Origin: Limnohabitans sp. Bal53
Lineage (GTDB): Bacteria; Pseudomonadota; Gammaproteobacteria; Burkholderiales; Burkholderiaceae_C
Assembly: GCF_003063355.1 (NCBI RefSeq)
Contig: NZ_NESH01000001.1
Coordinates: 682,001 to 746,000, forward strand
DNA: 64,000 nucleotides
Direction of reading: 5' to 3'
Shown: positions 8,611-17,439 of the stretch, piece after piece
Position numbering within the stretch: position 1 is the stretch's first letter
Layout of the letters: each line of letters opens with the position of its first letter
Position numbers and translations under genes: made by a program
The notes under the pieces: model-generated
Told to the model about the DNA's origin: nothing
Seen by the model: the letters and a program-made list of their open reading frames with translations, nothing else
Databases searched by the model: none

Positions 8611-9714
8611 ATGTCCGCATCCCGATTTCATGACCTCCCGATCGCACGCGTTAACCCCGAAGCCGCTGGTGCCGTGGCGATCACGCTGAACGTGCCCGCC
8701 GATCTGCGCAGCAGCTTCGACTTCCAGCCTGGTCAATTCTTGACCCTGCGTGCGGACATCAACGGCGCCGATGTGCGCCGCAGCTACTCCATCAGCTCGG
8801 CCCGCAGCCAGTTGCAAAAGAACGGTGTGCTCGAAGTGGGCATTCGCCCTGTGGAAGGTGGCGTGTTCTCTAACTGGGCTGCCTCCCAACTCAAAGCAGG
8901 CGATACGCTGCGCGTGATGCCGCCCGATGGTCGTTTTGTCGTGCAGCGCCCCCGAGCGATTCACCGCGTGGGTTTTGCGGCTGGCTCGGGCATCACGCCC
9001 ATCTTGTCCATCCTGTCCAGCACCCTGGAAGACCAACCCGACAGCAAATTCACCCTGGTCTACGGCAACCGCCGCATGGACAGCGTGATGTTCAACGAAG
9101 CGCTGCAGGACCTGAAAGACCGCTACCCCTCACGCCTGACCTTGATCCATGTGCTCTCGCGCCAAGCGCAAGAAGTGCCATTGCTCGAGGGCCGCATCGA
9201 CGGCGCCAAAGTGCAAGCCATCATCGACGCCTTTTTGCCTGTGGGCAGCATGGACGAGGTGTTCGTGTGCGGTCCAGAGGCCATGATCGAAGCCACCGAA
9301 CAAGCCTTACTGACAGCTGGCGTGAAAGCCGAGCGCATCCGCACCGAGCGTTTCAGCTCGCCCACACTGGATGCACTGGCTCCCGAAGTCCGCGCCAAAG
9401 CCGTACTGGGCCACCCCGCCACGCGCGAGCAGGGTGAGGTTCAACTCACCGTGGTGCTGGACGGCAAGCCTTACGACATGCCAATGAACCGCAATGAGAA
9501 GATCCTGGACATCGCTTTGTCCCTGGGCCTGGACCTGCCCTACTCGTGCAAAGCCGGGGTGTGCTGCACCTGCCGCTGCAAGGTCATGGAAGGCACAACC
9601 GAGATGGAGAAGAACTTCACCCTCGAAAAGCCCGAAGTCGAGCAGGGCTTCATCTTGTCTTGCCAAGCCCGCCCCACCAGCGATCGCGTGGTGATCAGTT
9701 TCGACGAGCGCTGA
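8611..9714 (+). CDS. paaE: 1,2-phenylacetyl-CoA epoxidase reductase subunit PaaE
   Basis: 367 residues. N-terminal FAD-binding barrel (RRSYSISSA), NAD(P)-binding domain (GFAAGSGITPILSI, CGPEAMIE) and a C-terminal plant-type [2Fe-2S] ferredoxin domain with YSCKAGVCCTCRCKV and the fourth cysteine in LSCQARP. It passes electrons from NADPH to the PaaAC di-iron site. It is the last gene of the paa cluster here, 24 bases after paaD, and converges on the ABC exporter gene with an 11-base gap. The transferase/hydrolase genes of the lower pathway (paaG, paaZ, paaJ, paaK) are not in the window unless the hydratase at 12717 is one of them. Confidence 0.95.
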   Translation: MSASRFHDLPIARVNPEAAGAVAITLNVPADLRSSFDFQPGQFLTLRADINGADVRRSYSISSARSQLQKNGVLEVGIRPVEGGVFSNWAASQLKAGDTLRVMPPDGRFVVQRPRAIHRVGFAAGSGITPILSILSSTLEDQPDSKFTLVYGNRRMDSVMFNEALQDLKDRYPSRLTLIHVLSRQAQEVPLLEGRIDGAKVQAIIDAFLPVGSMDEVFVCGPEAMIEATEQALLTAGVKAERIRTERFSSPTLDALAPEVRAKAVLGHPATREQGEVQLTVVLDGKPYDMPMNRNEKILDIALSLGLDLPYSCKAGVCCTCRCKVMEGTTEMEKNFTLEKPEVEQGFILSCQARPTSDRVVISFDER

Positions 9715-9725
9715 AAAGCGCCCAC

Positions 9726-11570
9726 TCACTCGCTCGACTGCTGCATCGCCCACATGCTGGCGTAACGGCCTTGTTGGGCCAGCAGCTCGGCATGGTTGCC
9801 GCGCTCGATGATCTGGCCCGCTTCCATCACCAAAATCTCGTGCGCGTCGACTACGGTGGACAAGCGGTGCGCGATCACCAGCGTGGTTTTGTTTTGCGCC
9901 ACGCTGGCCAACTCAGACTGGATGGCGCGTTCGTTGGCCGAGTCGAGCGCTGAGGTGGCCTCGTCGAACACCAAAATCGGCGGGTCCTTGAGCAAGGTGC
10001 GGGCAATGGCCACGCGCTGTTTTTCACCGCCCGACAATTTCAGCCCACGCTCGCCCACCGAAGTTTGGTAACCCTTTGGCGTGGAAGCGATGAAGTCGTG
10101 GATGCGGGCCGAACGTGCAGCACCCTCGATCTCGGCTTGGCTGGCCCCAGGGCGGCCATAGGCGATGTTGTAGGCCACGCTGTCGTTGAACAGCACCGTA
10201 TCTTGCGGCACGATGCCCAAGGCTTGGCGCACGCTGTTTTGGGTGACCTGACGAATGTCTTGCCCCGCGATGCGGATGAAGCCCTGCTGCACGTCGTAAA
10301 AACGGAACATCAAACGCGCCAGCGTGGACTTGCCCGAACCCGAAGGCCCAACCACCGCCACCGTTTTGCCCGCCGGGATGGTGAAGCTGATGTCTTTGAG
10401 GATCGGCCTGTCGCTTTCGTACGCAAACGACACGCGGTCAAACACCACATCGGGCGCACCTTTCAAAGCCAACGCAGGCGCACCAGGCGCATCGGCCACT
10501 TCGCGCTCGCGGTCCATCAGCACAAACATCTTGTCCAGGTCGGTCAGGCTTTGCTTGATCTCGCGGTACAGCACCCCCAAAAAGTTGAGCGGGATGTACA
10601 GCTGGATCATGAAGGCGTTGATCATGACCAAATCACCCAGCGTCATGCGCCCGGCCACCACACCTTCAGTGGCCCGCCAGAGCATGGCCACCAAGGCCGA
10701 TGCGATGATGAGCTGCTGCCCCGTGTTGAGCACAGACAAGGAAGTTTGCGCCTTGAGCCGCGACAGGCGCAAACGCTCCAGGCTTTCGTCGTAACGACCC
10801 GCCTCGAAGCGTTCGTTGCCAAAATACTTGACGGTTTCATAGTTCAAGAGCGAGTCGATGGCGCGGGTGTGGGCGGCCGAATCGAACTCGTTGGCTTGTT
10901 TGCGAAACTGCGTACGCCACTCGGTGATGCGCACGGTGAAGAAAATATAAAACGCCAAGGCCGCCAACGTGATGCCTGCGAACCACGCATCGAACTTCAC
11001 GGCCAAAATGGTCAGCACCAGGCCCACCTCGATCAGCGTGGGGATGATGCTGTAGAGCGAATACGAAATCAACGACTCGATGCCGCGCACGCCGCGCTCA
11101 ATGTCGCGTGTCATGCCGCCGGTTTGTCGCGCCAAATGAAAGCGCAGGCTGAGTGCATGCAGGTGCTCAAAGGTTTGCAAGGCAATGCTGCGCGAGGCCC
11201 CCTGCGTGGCTTTGGCAAAAACCAGTTCGCGCAATTCGGTGAATGCGGACGTTAGCAAACGCAAGGCACCGTAACCCACCAACAAGGCCACTGGCACGAC
11301 CAACACCGCTTGAGGATCGCCCGGCTTGAGGCTCATGGCGTCCACCAACTCCTTGAGCAGCAGGGGCACGCTCACGTTGGCCAGCTTGGCACACACCATG
11401 AGGCTGAGCGCAATGACCACACGCCATTTGTATTGCCACAAATAGGGCAAGAGGCGGGACAAGGTTTTCCAATCGCCACCCGCCGCAGGCTGTGAAGCAG
11501 CGCCTGAGGACGCGCCGGGCCGGGCGGAATGGGGTGAAGCAGGGGCAGCAGGCTCGCCGTGGTGGCGCAT
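9726..11570 (-). CDS. ATM1-type ABC exporter (heavy-metal/glutathione-conjugate class)
   Basis: 614 residues from the ATG at 11570, a half-transporter with fused domains. Six membrane segments span roughly residues 45-340, including the ATM1-family block GGMTRDIERGVRGIESLISY and NYETVKYFGNE. The ATPase follows: Walker A GPSGSGKST, signature LSGGEKQRVAIAR, Walker B ILVFDEATSALD, and the H-loop AHRLST. Relatives export glutathione-linked metals or Fe-S precursors from the cytoplasm or mitochondrial matrix. The first 25 or so residues are an Ala/Pro/Ser-rich cytoplasmic tail. An upstream in-frame start is disfavoured. Substrate not determinable from sequence. Confidence 0.88.
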   Translation of the reverse strand: MRHHGEPAAPASPHSARPGASSGAASQPAAGGDWKTLSRLLPYLWQYKWRVVIALSLMVCAKLANVSVPLLLKELVDAMSLKPGDPQAVLVVPVALLVGYGALRLLTSAFTELRELVFAKATQGASRSIALQTFEHLHALSLRFHLARQTGGMTRDIERGVRGIESLISYSLYSIIPTLIEVGLVLTILAVKFDAWFAGITLAALAFYIFFTVRITEWRTQFRKQANEFDSAAHTRAIDSLLNYETVKYFGNERFEAGRYDESLERLRLSRLKAQTSLSVLNTGQQLIIASALVAMLWRATEGVVAGRMTLGDLVMINAFMIQLYIPLNFLGVLYREIKQSLTDLDKMFVLMDREREVADAPGAPALALKGAPDVVFDRVSFAYESDRPILKDISFTIPAGKTVAVVGPSGSGKSTLARLMFRFYDVQQGFIRIAGQDIRQVTQNSVRQALGIVPQDTVLFNDSVAYNIAYGRPGASQAEIEGAARSARIHDFIASTPKGYQTSVGERGLKLSGGEKQRVAIARTLLKDPPILVFDEATSALDSANERAIQSELASVAQNKTTLVIAHRLSTVVDAHEILVMEAGQIIERGNHAELLAQQGRYASMWAMQQSSE

Positions 11571-11611
11571 AAGGGACAATCCGATTTTGACGTTAACCTT
11601 CGATTGTGCAC

Positions 11612-12022
11612 ATGTCTGACGCCTCACACCTCAACACTGTCTCTTTGCCCACCGACCAGGAATTGGTGCTCAAGGTCATCCCGATGCCCGCCGACTGCAA
11701 TGCCAGCGGCGACATTTTTGGCGGCTGGGTCATGGCCCAGGTCGACTTGGCCGGAGCCGTTTTACCCGCCAGGCGTGTGCGTGGGCGCATGGTCACCGTG
11801 GCGGTGAACGAATTCATCTTCAAACAAGCCGTCAAGGTGGGCGACATCTTGTCGTTTTTCTCGCGCATCGTGCGGGTGGGTCGCACCTCGGTCACCGTCA
11901 AGGTCGAAGTGTTTGCCGAGCGCTTTCAATTGCAGGGCCAGTACATCAAGGTCACCGAAGCGAACCTGACCTATGTGGCGGTGGACGACCAAGGCAAACC
12001 CAGACCCGTGCCCGCCGAGTGA
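11612..12022 (+). CDS. Acyl-CoA thioesterase, YciA-type hotdog
   Basis: 136 residues from the ATG at 11612 (a GTG two codons upstream is in frame). Single hotdog domain with the YciA/acyl-CoA hydrolase signature NASGDIFGGWVMAQVDLAGA, then VTVAVNEFIFKQAVKVGDIL and the RVGRTSVTVKVEV strand. Enzymes of this class hydrolyse a broad set of acyl-CoAs in the cytoplasm. Divergent from the ABC exporter with 41 bases between starts and convergent with a second hotdog thioesterase, so two thioesterases lie tail to tail. Confidence 0.88.
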   Translation: MSDASHLNTVSLPTDQELVLKVIPMPADCNASGDIFGGWVMAQVDLAGAVLPARRVRGRMVTVAVNEFIFKQAVKVGDILSFFSRIVRVGRTSVTVKVEVFAERFQLQGQYIKVTEANLTYVAVDDQGKPRPVPAE

Positions 12023-12037
12023 TTCGGCTTGTGGCGC

Positions 12038-12517
12038 TCAGGACACGATGTAAGCCGCAGCGCCTGTCGACATCAAGGTGCCGTCGGGCCCGCAAAACTC
12101 CATGCGCGACGAACCTACACGCGAGCCCACGCGCAAGGCGTTGGCGGTGATGGTGAAGTGCTCGCCAATGCCGGGGCGCAGATAGTCGACCCGCAAATCG
12201 ATCGTGCCCAGCTTGGCAAAGCGCTCCAGGCGCTTGGCAGGCGCCTCGTCCATGTGCTTGGCGGCCAGCGCCGCCATGACGGCCGCGCTGCCGATGGCGT
12301 CGAGCACCGCGCTGATGACGCCGCCGTGGATGCGGTTGTAGGCAAAGTGCCCCACCAGCTCAGGCCGCATCTCGATGCGGGCCTCCACGCCCTCGGGTGT
12401 GACCTTGACCAACTTCAGGCCCAAGGTTTTGTTGAAGACGATTTTTTCTTCGTAGATCTGGCGAAAACCTTCGATGTACTCGGGCTCCAGAACGATGGGG
12501 GTTGGGCGATGGGGCAT
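12038..12517 (-). CDS. PaaI-like hotdog thioesterase
   Basis: 159 residues. Hotdog fold with the PaaI/4HBT motif HFAYNRIHGGVISAVLDAIG; HGG-x(4)-LD carries the usual catalytic aspartate region. TIDLRVDYLRPG and the AYIVS end also match. The family hydrolyses acyl- or aryl-CoA thioesters, and such enzymes relieve CoA trapping during phenylacetate-type degradation. This would suit the nearby paa operon, but the gene is on the other strand and 2.3 kb away, so the link is only contextual. Substrate unknown. Confidence 0.82.
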   Translation of the reverse strand: MPHRPTPIVLEPEYIEGFRQIYEEKIVFNKTLGLKLVKVTPEGVEARIEMRPELVGHFAYNRIHGGVISAVLDAIGSAAVMAALAAKHMDEAPAKRLERFAKLGTIDLRVDYLRPGIGEHFTITANALRVGSRVGSSRMEFCGPDGTLMSTGAAAYIVS

Positions 12518-12615
12518 CTGGTGATTTTATCGATGGCCAGGCAACCGCAGACATCAGCTTTTGGACAGGTTGCCCATGGCCGTCTGCAACGCCGAAAATG
12601 CCCTGATCGTCCACT

Positions 12616-12706
12616 GTAGGAGCGGTCTCCGACCGCGATTGGTTTCATCGCGGTCACAGACCGCTCCTACTTGGCCGGGTGCTTCGCGGTCGGAGACCGC
12701 TCCTAC
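12616..12706. repeat. REP-like palindrome cluster (three units)
   Basis: Three 23-base imperfect palindromes whose consensus begins GTAGGAGCGGTCTCCGACCG: one direct (12616-12638) and two inverted (12648-12670 and 12684-12706). Each can fold into a GCGGTCtccGACCGC stem, and the direct/inverted pair forms a larger cruciform. The last unit ends 10 bases from the stop codon of the hydratase gene. The same family recurs at 43899-44100. Confidence 0.85.
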
Positions 12707-12716
12707 GGGGCAAGCT

Positions 12717-13481
12717 TCAAATCTTGGAGAAATCAGGTTTGCGCTTTTCCATGAATGCACCAAAGGCTTCCTTGGCGGCGGGTTCGCGCAGCATGCGGCC
12801 AAAGCTTTGGCCTTCTTCGTCCATTTTTTGCAGCACTTCTTGCTGCTGGCCACCCTTCATGAGGCGCTTGGTGGCGATCAGTGAGGTCAAAGGTTTGGCA
12901 GCCAGTTTGCGGGCCTGTGCCTGGGTGTAGCCGTTGACCTCGGTGGGCGGCACCACGCGGTTGACCAGGCCGACTTCTTGCGCGGCTTCGGCAAAAAAGG
13001 GCTCACCCATGAGCAGTGCTTCGGCGGCGCGGTGGTAGCCGAACATGCGCGGCGCCAACAGACTGGAGGCCGCTTCAGGGCACAAGCCCAAGTTGACGAA
13101 CGGCATGGAGAACGCTGCGTTGTCGCCGGCATAAACCAAGTCGCAATGGAACAACATGGTAGTGCCGATGCCCACAGCGGGCCCGGCCACAGCGGCCAGC
13201 ACAGGCTTTTCAAAAGTGGCGATGCCGCGCAGGAAACGGAACACAGGCGACTCTTGCGTGCTGGGTGGTTGGTTCAAAAAGTCACCGATGTCGTTGCCCG
13301 CACTGAAAATGCTCTCGTGCCCCTGAAACACCACCACCCGAACGGCGGGATCGGCCCCAGCCTCGGCCACGGCGTCGGCCATCGCGGCATACATGGAAGA
13401 GGTGATCGAATTCTTTTTGTCCAAGCGGTTGAAGGTGATGGTCATCACCCCCGCGTCAAGGTGGGTCAGGATGTCAGACAT
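12717..13481 (-). CDS. Enoyl-CoA hydratase/isomerase (crotonase family)
   Basis: 254 residues. Crotonase fold with the CoA/oxyanion motifs SAGNDIGDF and AVAGPAVGIGTTMLFHCDL, and an acidic active-site residue in LGLCPEAASSLLAPR. The PEAASS context is common in isomerase-like members rather than the classical FadB hydratase. It could serve fatty-acid or aromatic acyl-CoA degradation. Its neighbours are a PaaI-like thioesterase, a DUF2147 protein and an acyl-CoA dehydrogenase in the same direction. Assignment to PaaG is possible but not supported by anything specific. Confidence 0.85.
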   Translation of the reverse strand: MSDILTHLDAGVMTITFNRLDKKNSITSSMYAAMADAVAEAGADPAVRVVVFQGHESIFSAGNDIGDFLNQPPSTQESPVFRFLRGIATFEKPVLAAVAGPAVGIGTTMLFHCDLVYAGDNAAFSMPFVNLGLCPEAASSLLAPRMFGYHRAAEALLMGEPFFAEAAQEVGLVNRVVPPTEVNGYTQAQARKLAAKPLTSLIATKRLMKGGQQQEVLQKMDEEGQSFGRMLREPAAKEAFGAFMEKRKPDFSKI

Positions 13482-13517
13482 GGTGGTCCTTTTGGTGTGT
13501 CGTAGGGACGAGAAGGC

Positions 13518-13961
13518 TTACTGCACCCGAATCCAGGTTTGGGTACGACCCAAAATGGGGGCGCCAATGAAACCACGGACTTCGAGTTTTTTGCCGCCAT
13601 CGATGGGGGTCAGGCGCAGGCTGTAGTTTTTGCCGTTCTCAGGATCAAGGATTTTCCCACCCTCCCACACCGCTTTGCCGTCACTTTGTTGACCGCCTCG
13701 GATGATTTCCATGCCGATTTTGGGCTTGTCTTTGCGGTCGTCGGTGCACAAGTTGCAATTGGGCTCGGTGCTGGGGGTGGTGAGCAAAGAGCGCTCGACC
13801 ACGCCCGACAGGGTGCCCGCTGCTGTCTGGCTGATCCGGATTTCTGCTTTGGGCTGCTTGCTCTCGTCGTCGATGCTGCGCCACAGTCCCACCGGGCTCA
13901 TTTGGGCGTGGGCGGCCAGGCTTACCAAGCCCAGGCTGAGGGTCAGTGCGGCTTTGATCAT
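13518..13961 (-). CDS. DUF2147 domain secreted protein
   Basis: 147 residues with an N-terminal signal peptide (hydrophobic LTLSLGLVSLAAHA, likely cleavage after AHA). The mature part contains PVGLWRSIDDES, a short Cys pair in CNLCTDDRKDKP, WEGGKILDPENGKNYSLRL and GFIGAPILGRTQTWIRV, the typical DUF2147 layout. A periplasmic lipocalin-like beta fold is expected; no function is established. It lies 36 bases downstream of the acyl-CoA dehydrogenase-side gap (27 bases after that gene's start of the next unit), on the same strand as its neighbours, so it may be co-transcribed. Confidence 0.82.
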   Translation of the reverse strand: MIKAALTLSLGLVSLAAHAQMSPVGLWRSIDDESKQPKAEIRISQTAAGTLSGVVERSLLTTPSTEPNCNLCTDDRKDKPKIGMEIIRGGQQSDGKAVWEGGKILDPENGKNYSLRLTPIDGGKKLEVRGFIGAPILGRTQTWIRVQ

Positions 13962-13988
13962 GGGTGTCTTCCTTTTTGAATCTGGGGT

Positions 13989-15800
13989 TCAGGCCAGCGC
14001 GGCATCGGTGTCCATCAGCACATCGCTGCCCGCACGGATGCGGCGCATCAGGCTCGACGTCTCGGGCATCAGGCGGGTGAAGTAAAAACGCGCCGTTTGC
14101 AACTTGGCTTGGTAAAACGGATCGGGACGCTGGGCTTCTTCTTCGGCCTCGGCCAATTTGGCCAATGCAATTTGGGCCGAACGGGCCCAGAAGTAACCCA
14201 ACACCAGGTGACCCACCACGCGCAAATAGTCCACCGCGGCCGCGCCCACTTCGTCGGCATTGCTCATGGCTTTCATGCCGACTTCACCCGTCAACTGGGT
14301 GAGCTTTTGGCCCAAATCGGCCAGCGGGTTGATGAACTCGCCCATGGCCTCGTTGGCCATTTCAGCCTTGACCAATTGCTCCACCAACTTGCCGAATTTT
14401 TTGAGCGTGGCGCCCTGGTTGCCCAGCACTTTGCGGCCCAGCAAGTCGAGCGACTGGATGGTGTTGGTGCCTTCGTAAATCATGTTGATGCGGGCATCGC
14501 GCACGTACTGCTCCATGCCCCACTCTTTGATGTAGCCGTGGCCGCCAAACACCTGCTGGCAGGCGGATGTGGCTTCCCAGGCGTTGTCGGTGGTGAAGGC
14601 TTTGACGATAGGCGTGAGCAGGGCCACGACTTCGGCGGCTTCGGCACGCACAGCTTCATCGGGGTGGTTGAGTTCTTTGTCGAGCAACAAGGCGCAGTAG
14701 CAGGCCAGTGCACGGCCACCTTCGGCATAGGCCTTGGCGGTCATCAGCATGCGGCGCACATCGGGGTGCACGATGATCGGGTCGGCGGGTTTGCCGGGCG
14801 CTTTGACGCCTGTGAGCGAGCGCATTTGCACGCGGTCTTTGGCGTAGGCCAAGGCATTTTGGTAAGCCACTTCGGTCAGGCCCAGCGACTGGTTGCCCAC
14901 ACCCAGACGGGCGGCGTTCATCATGACGAACATGGCGGCCAAGCCTTTGTTGGGCTGGCCCACCAAGGTGCCCACCGCGCCGTCGAGCACCATCTGGCAA
15001 GTCGCGTTGCCGTGGATGCCCATTTTGTGCTCCAAGCCGCCGCAATAGATGCCATTGCGCTCACCCATGCTGCCGTCGGCCGCCACGTTGAATTTGGGCA
15101 CGATGAAGAGGCTGATGCCTTTGCTGCCGGGGGGCGCATCGGGCAAACGGGCCAGCACCAGGTGCACGATGTTCGGGGCCAGGTCGTGTTCGCCAGCGCT
15201 GATGAAAATCTTTTGGCCGCTCAACTTGAAAGTGCCATCGACCTGTGGCTCGGCCTTGGTGCGCAGCATGCCCAGATCTGTGCCGCAATGCGGCTCGGTC
15301 AGGCACATGGTGCCTGTCCACTCGCCGCTGGTGAGCTTGGGCAAATACAGGGCTTTTTGCTCGGGCGTGCCGTGGGCGTGCAAGCACTCGTAAGCACCAT
15401 GGCTCAAGCCCGGGTACATGGTCCAGGCCTGGTTCGACGAGTTGAGCATCTCGTAAAAGCACTGGTTGACCACAAAAGGCAAACCCTGACCACCGAAGTC
15501 GGGGTCGCAGCTGAGCGCGGGCCAGCCACCGGCCACGTACTGCGCATAGGCTTCTTTGAAGCCGTCCGGTGCTTTAACTTCGTGCGTGTCGCGGTTGAGT
15601 TGGCAGCCTTGCGTGTCGCCCGAGATGTTGATCGGGAAGACCACCTCGGCCGCAAATTTGCCCCCCTCTTCGAGCACCGCATTGATGGTGTCGACGTCGG
15701 TGTCGGCATGCTTGGGCAAGGCCTTGAGTTCAGCGCTCACGTTGAGCAATTCGTGCAAGACAAACTGCATGTCTCTCAGGGGTGGGTTGTAGACGGGCAT
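13989..15800 (-). CDS. Large acyl-CoA dehydrogenase (DmdC/FadE-like, about 600 residues)
   Basis: 603 residues. Begins MPVYNPPLRDMQFVLHEL, the start of the large acyl-CoA dehydrogenase class that includes 3-methylmercaptopropionyl-CoA dehydrogenase. FAD/substrate block MCLTEPHCGTDLGMLRTKA, then FGGHGYIKEWGMEQYVRDARI and the catalytic-glutamate motif YEGTNTIQ. A C-terminal extension of about 130 residues distinguishes this class from 380-residue dehydrogenases. It introduces the alpha-beta double bond in acyl-CoAs, passing electrons to ETF. The upstream TetR gene (45 bases away, same strand) is the likely regulator. The true substrate cannot be read from sequence. Confidence 0.9.
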   Translation of the reverse strand: MPVYNPPLRDMQFVLHELLNVSAELKALPKHADTDVDTINAVLEEGGKFAAEVVFPINISGDTQGCQLNRDTHEVKAPDGFKEAYAQYVAGGWPALSCDPDFGGQGLPFVVNQCFYEMLNSSNQAWTMYPGLSHGAYECLHAHGTPEQKALYLPKLTSGEWTGTMCLTEPHCGTDLGMLRTKAEPQVDGTFKLSGQKIFISAGEHDLAPNIVHLVLARLPDAPPGSKGISLFIVPKFNVAADGSMGERNGIYCGGLEHKMGIHGNATCQMVLDGAVGTLVGQPNKGLAAMFVMMNAARLGVGNQSLGLTEVAYQNALAYAKDRVQMRSLTGVKAPGKPADPIIVHPDVRRMLMTAKAYAEGGRALACYCALLLDKELNHPDEAVRAEAAEVVALLTPIVKAFTTDNAWEATSACQQVFGGHGYIKEWGMEQYVRDARINMIYEGTNTIQSLDLLGRKVLGNQGATLKKFGKLVEQLVKAEMANEAMGEFINPLADLGQKLTQLTGEVGMKAMSNADEVGAAAVDYLRVVGHLVLGYFWARSAQIALAKLAEAEEEAQRPDPFYQAKLQTARFYFTRLMPETSSLMRRIRAGSDVLMDTDAALA

Positions 15801-15844
15801 GAATGGCTCCTTGAGTCGGTGTGTGGGTCAAAAATTGAGGCAGA

Positions 15845-16603
15845 TCAGTCGCTCGACGTCTTGCGACGGGTCTTGGGTACGGCCACGAGCTGTGGACGTT
15901 TGGCCGCACGTGAAGATGCGCCTGAGGTTTCTGGGTCCGGCGGTGCATCCGGCCCTGCGTAGCGGGCCAGAATGTGCTGAAAGCCTTGGCGAGCACGGTC
16001 GGTGGCGCTGGGGTTGCGCAAAAAGCGGGCTTCGTAATGAAGCGCCAAAATCAGGCCATGAATTTCAAAAGCAATTTGATGGGCGTCGGACGCACGGCTG
16101 AGATGGCCTTCGTCCTGGGCCAGCTCTACAGCCCGTCGCAAAGCGGTTTGCCAGGTGGACACCGAAGATGCCAGTGCATCGCGCACCGGACCCGTGCGGT
16201 CGTCAAACTCAACCGCGCCACTGATGTAAATACAGCCCGAGTCGATCTCGGCCGAGGTCTGCACCATCCAGTTGTCAAACAAAGCCTGGAGTCTTGGCAG
16301 ACCTCTGGACTTTTGCATGGCCGCGTAAAACACCTCGGCCTCAAAACGGTCGTGGTACTCGCGGATGACGGAAATTTGCAGCTCTTCTCTTGAGCCAAAG
16401 TGGGCAAACACGCCCGACTTGCTCATGCCCGTGACCTCGGCCACTGCGCCAATGGAAAGACCCTCCAAACCGATTTGCGAGGCCAAACCCAGGGCGGCGT
16501 CGATGATCACAGTTTTGGTTTGCTGGCCTTTGATGAGCACGCGCCGACCCGGCTCTGGCGCATGCAAGCCATCAACTTTTGAAGGGTTTTTAGGATCGGT
16601 CAT
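15845..16603 (-). CDS. TetR/AcrR family transcriptional regulator
   Basis: 252 residues. N-terminal helix-turn-helix around residues 30-75: IIDAALGLASQIGLEGLSIGAVAEVTGMSKSGVFAHFGSREEL region, with the recognition helix in MSKSGVFAHF. The remainder is a ligand-binding helical domain (Tet_C-like, AEIDSGCIYISG), followed by a basic Pro/Ser-rich tail. It is immediately upstream of the acyl-CoA dehydrogenase and co-oriented, so control of that gene by an acyl-CoA signal is plausible. A palindromic site 14 bases upstream of its own start suggests autoregulation. Confidence 0.86.
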   Translation of the reverse strand: MTDPKNPSKVDGLHAPEPGRRVLIKGQQTKTVIIDAALGLASQIGLEGLSIGAVAEVTGMSKSGVFAHFGSREELQISVIREYHDRFEAEVFYAAMQKSRGLPRLQALFDNWMVQTSAEIDSGCIYISGAVEFDDRTGPVRDALASSVSTWQTALRRAVELAQDEGHLSRASDAHQIAFEIHGLILALHYEARFLRNPSATDRARQGFQHILARYAGPDAPPDPETSGASSRAAKRPQLVAVPKTRRKTSSD

Positions 16604-16616
16604 GGTGCATTAAAAA

Positions 16617-16630
16617 AGAACGACCGTTCT
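16617..16630. promoter_or_regulatory. Putative TetR operator
   Basis: AGAACG-AC-CGTTCT, a perfect inverted repeat except for the two central bases, located 14 bases before the regulator's start codon. Short GAACG/CGTTC palindromes of this kind are typical for TetR-family acyl-CoA regulators. Confidence 0.5.
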
Positions 16631-16746
16631 ATTTTGCACCAATTTTGTGGCCTGCACCCATGCACCCGCTCAAATCAGGGTAAATCAGGGGTTGAGCATT
16701 CAGCCAGAAGTGACGTGGCCAGCTTTTTTGTGCACAACGCCGAACG

Positions 16747-17286
16747 TTAAGACCCAGCCTGATCTTTCAGCGGCAAATGCCCCGCCAACTCCAGCTGCAT
16801 GCAGATCATGTTGACCAACATGGCCACCGACGGGCGGCCAGTTTCAATGACAAAGTGGGCCGCTTCGCGGTAGAGCGGGTCACGCGCCTCGAACAAGGCA
16901 CGCAAACGGCCGAGCGGATCGTCAACTTGCAGCAAAGGGCGGGCGTTGTCGTGGCGCACACGTCTGAAAACATCCTCGGGCGTCGAACGCAAGTAAATCA
17001 CCTGCCCGCGCTCATGCAAGTGGCGTCGATTGGCTTCGCGCAATACAGCCCCGCCTCCGGTGGCGATCACGCCTTGTTGCGTTTGGGTCAACTCGTCGAG
17101 CACTTGCTCTTCCAGATCCCTGAAACTGGTCTCACCCTCGCGTGCAAAAAACTCCCGGATGGAGCAGCCCAGGCGGTGCTCGATCACATGGTCAGAATCG
17201 ACAAACGGCACACCCAGACGGCGAGCCAACTGGCGGCCAATGGTGGTTTTGCCCGAGCCAGGAAGGCCCACAAAGATGATGCTCAA
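16747..17286 (-). CDS. aroK: Shikimate kinase
   Basis: 179 residues. P-loop [17 protein letters not shown], shikimate-binding DSDHVIE and the FRDLEEQVL arginine, GGGAV loop, and the lid arginine in [11 protein letters not shown]. It phosphorylates shikimate in aromatic amino acid synthesis. The start codon appears to be TTG (complement of 17284-17286), directly in front of [12 protein letters not shown]; no ATG fits. The gene follows the pil operon in the same direction after a 153-base gap, the common pilMNOPQ-aroK(-aroB) order of proteobacteria; aroB is not present in the window. Confidence 0.94.
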   Translation of the reverse strand: MSIIFVGLPGSGKTTIGRQLARRLGVPFVDSDHVIEHRLGCSIREFFAREGETSFRDLEEQVLDELTQTQQGVIATGGGAVLREANRRHLHERGQVIYLRSTPEDVFRRVRHDNARPLLQVDDPLGRLRALFEARDPLYREAAHFVIETGRPSVAMLVNMICMQLELAGHLPLKDQAGS

Positions 17287-17439
17287 GGAAAGTCTCTTGC
17301 AGAAAAAACGGCGTCAACCCCCAAGCCTGGTGCCTGGGGTTCAGGGTTTGCAAGTGTATTCGACAAGATTTGGGGGCTTTGCAACGGGGATGCCACATGG
17401 TCTGGGGCATCAAGCCCCCCGCAAAGAGCGGCGCTGAAC

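Noticed and set aside
14097..15962. 621-codon open frame antisense to the acyl-CoA dehydrogenase
   Set aside because: Shadow of the strongly biased codons of the real gene; no recognisable domain.
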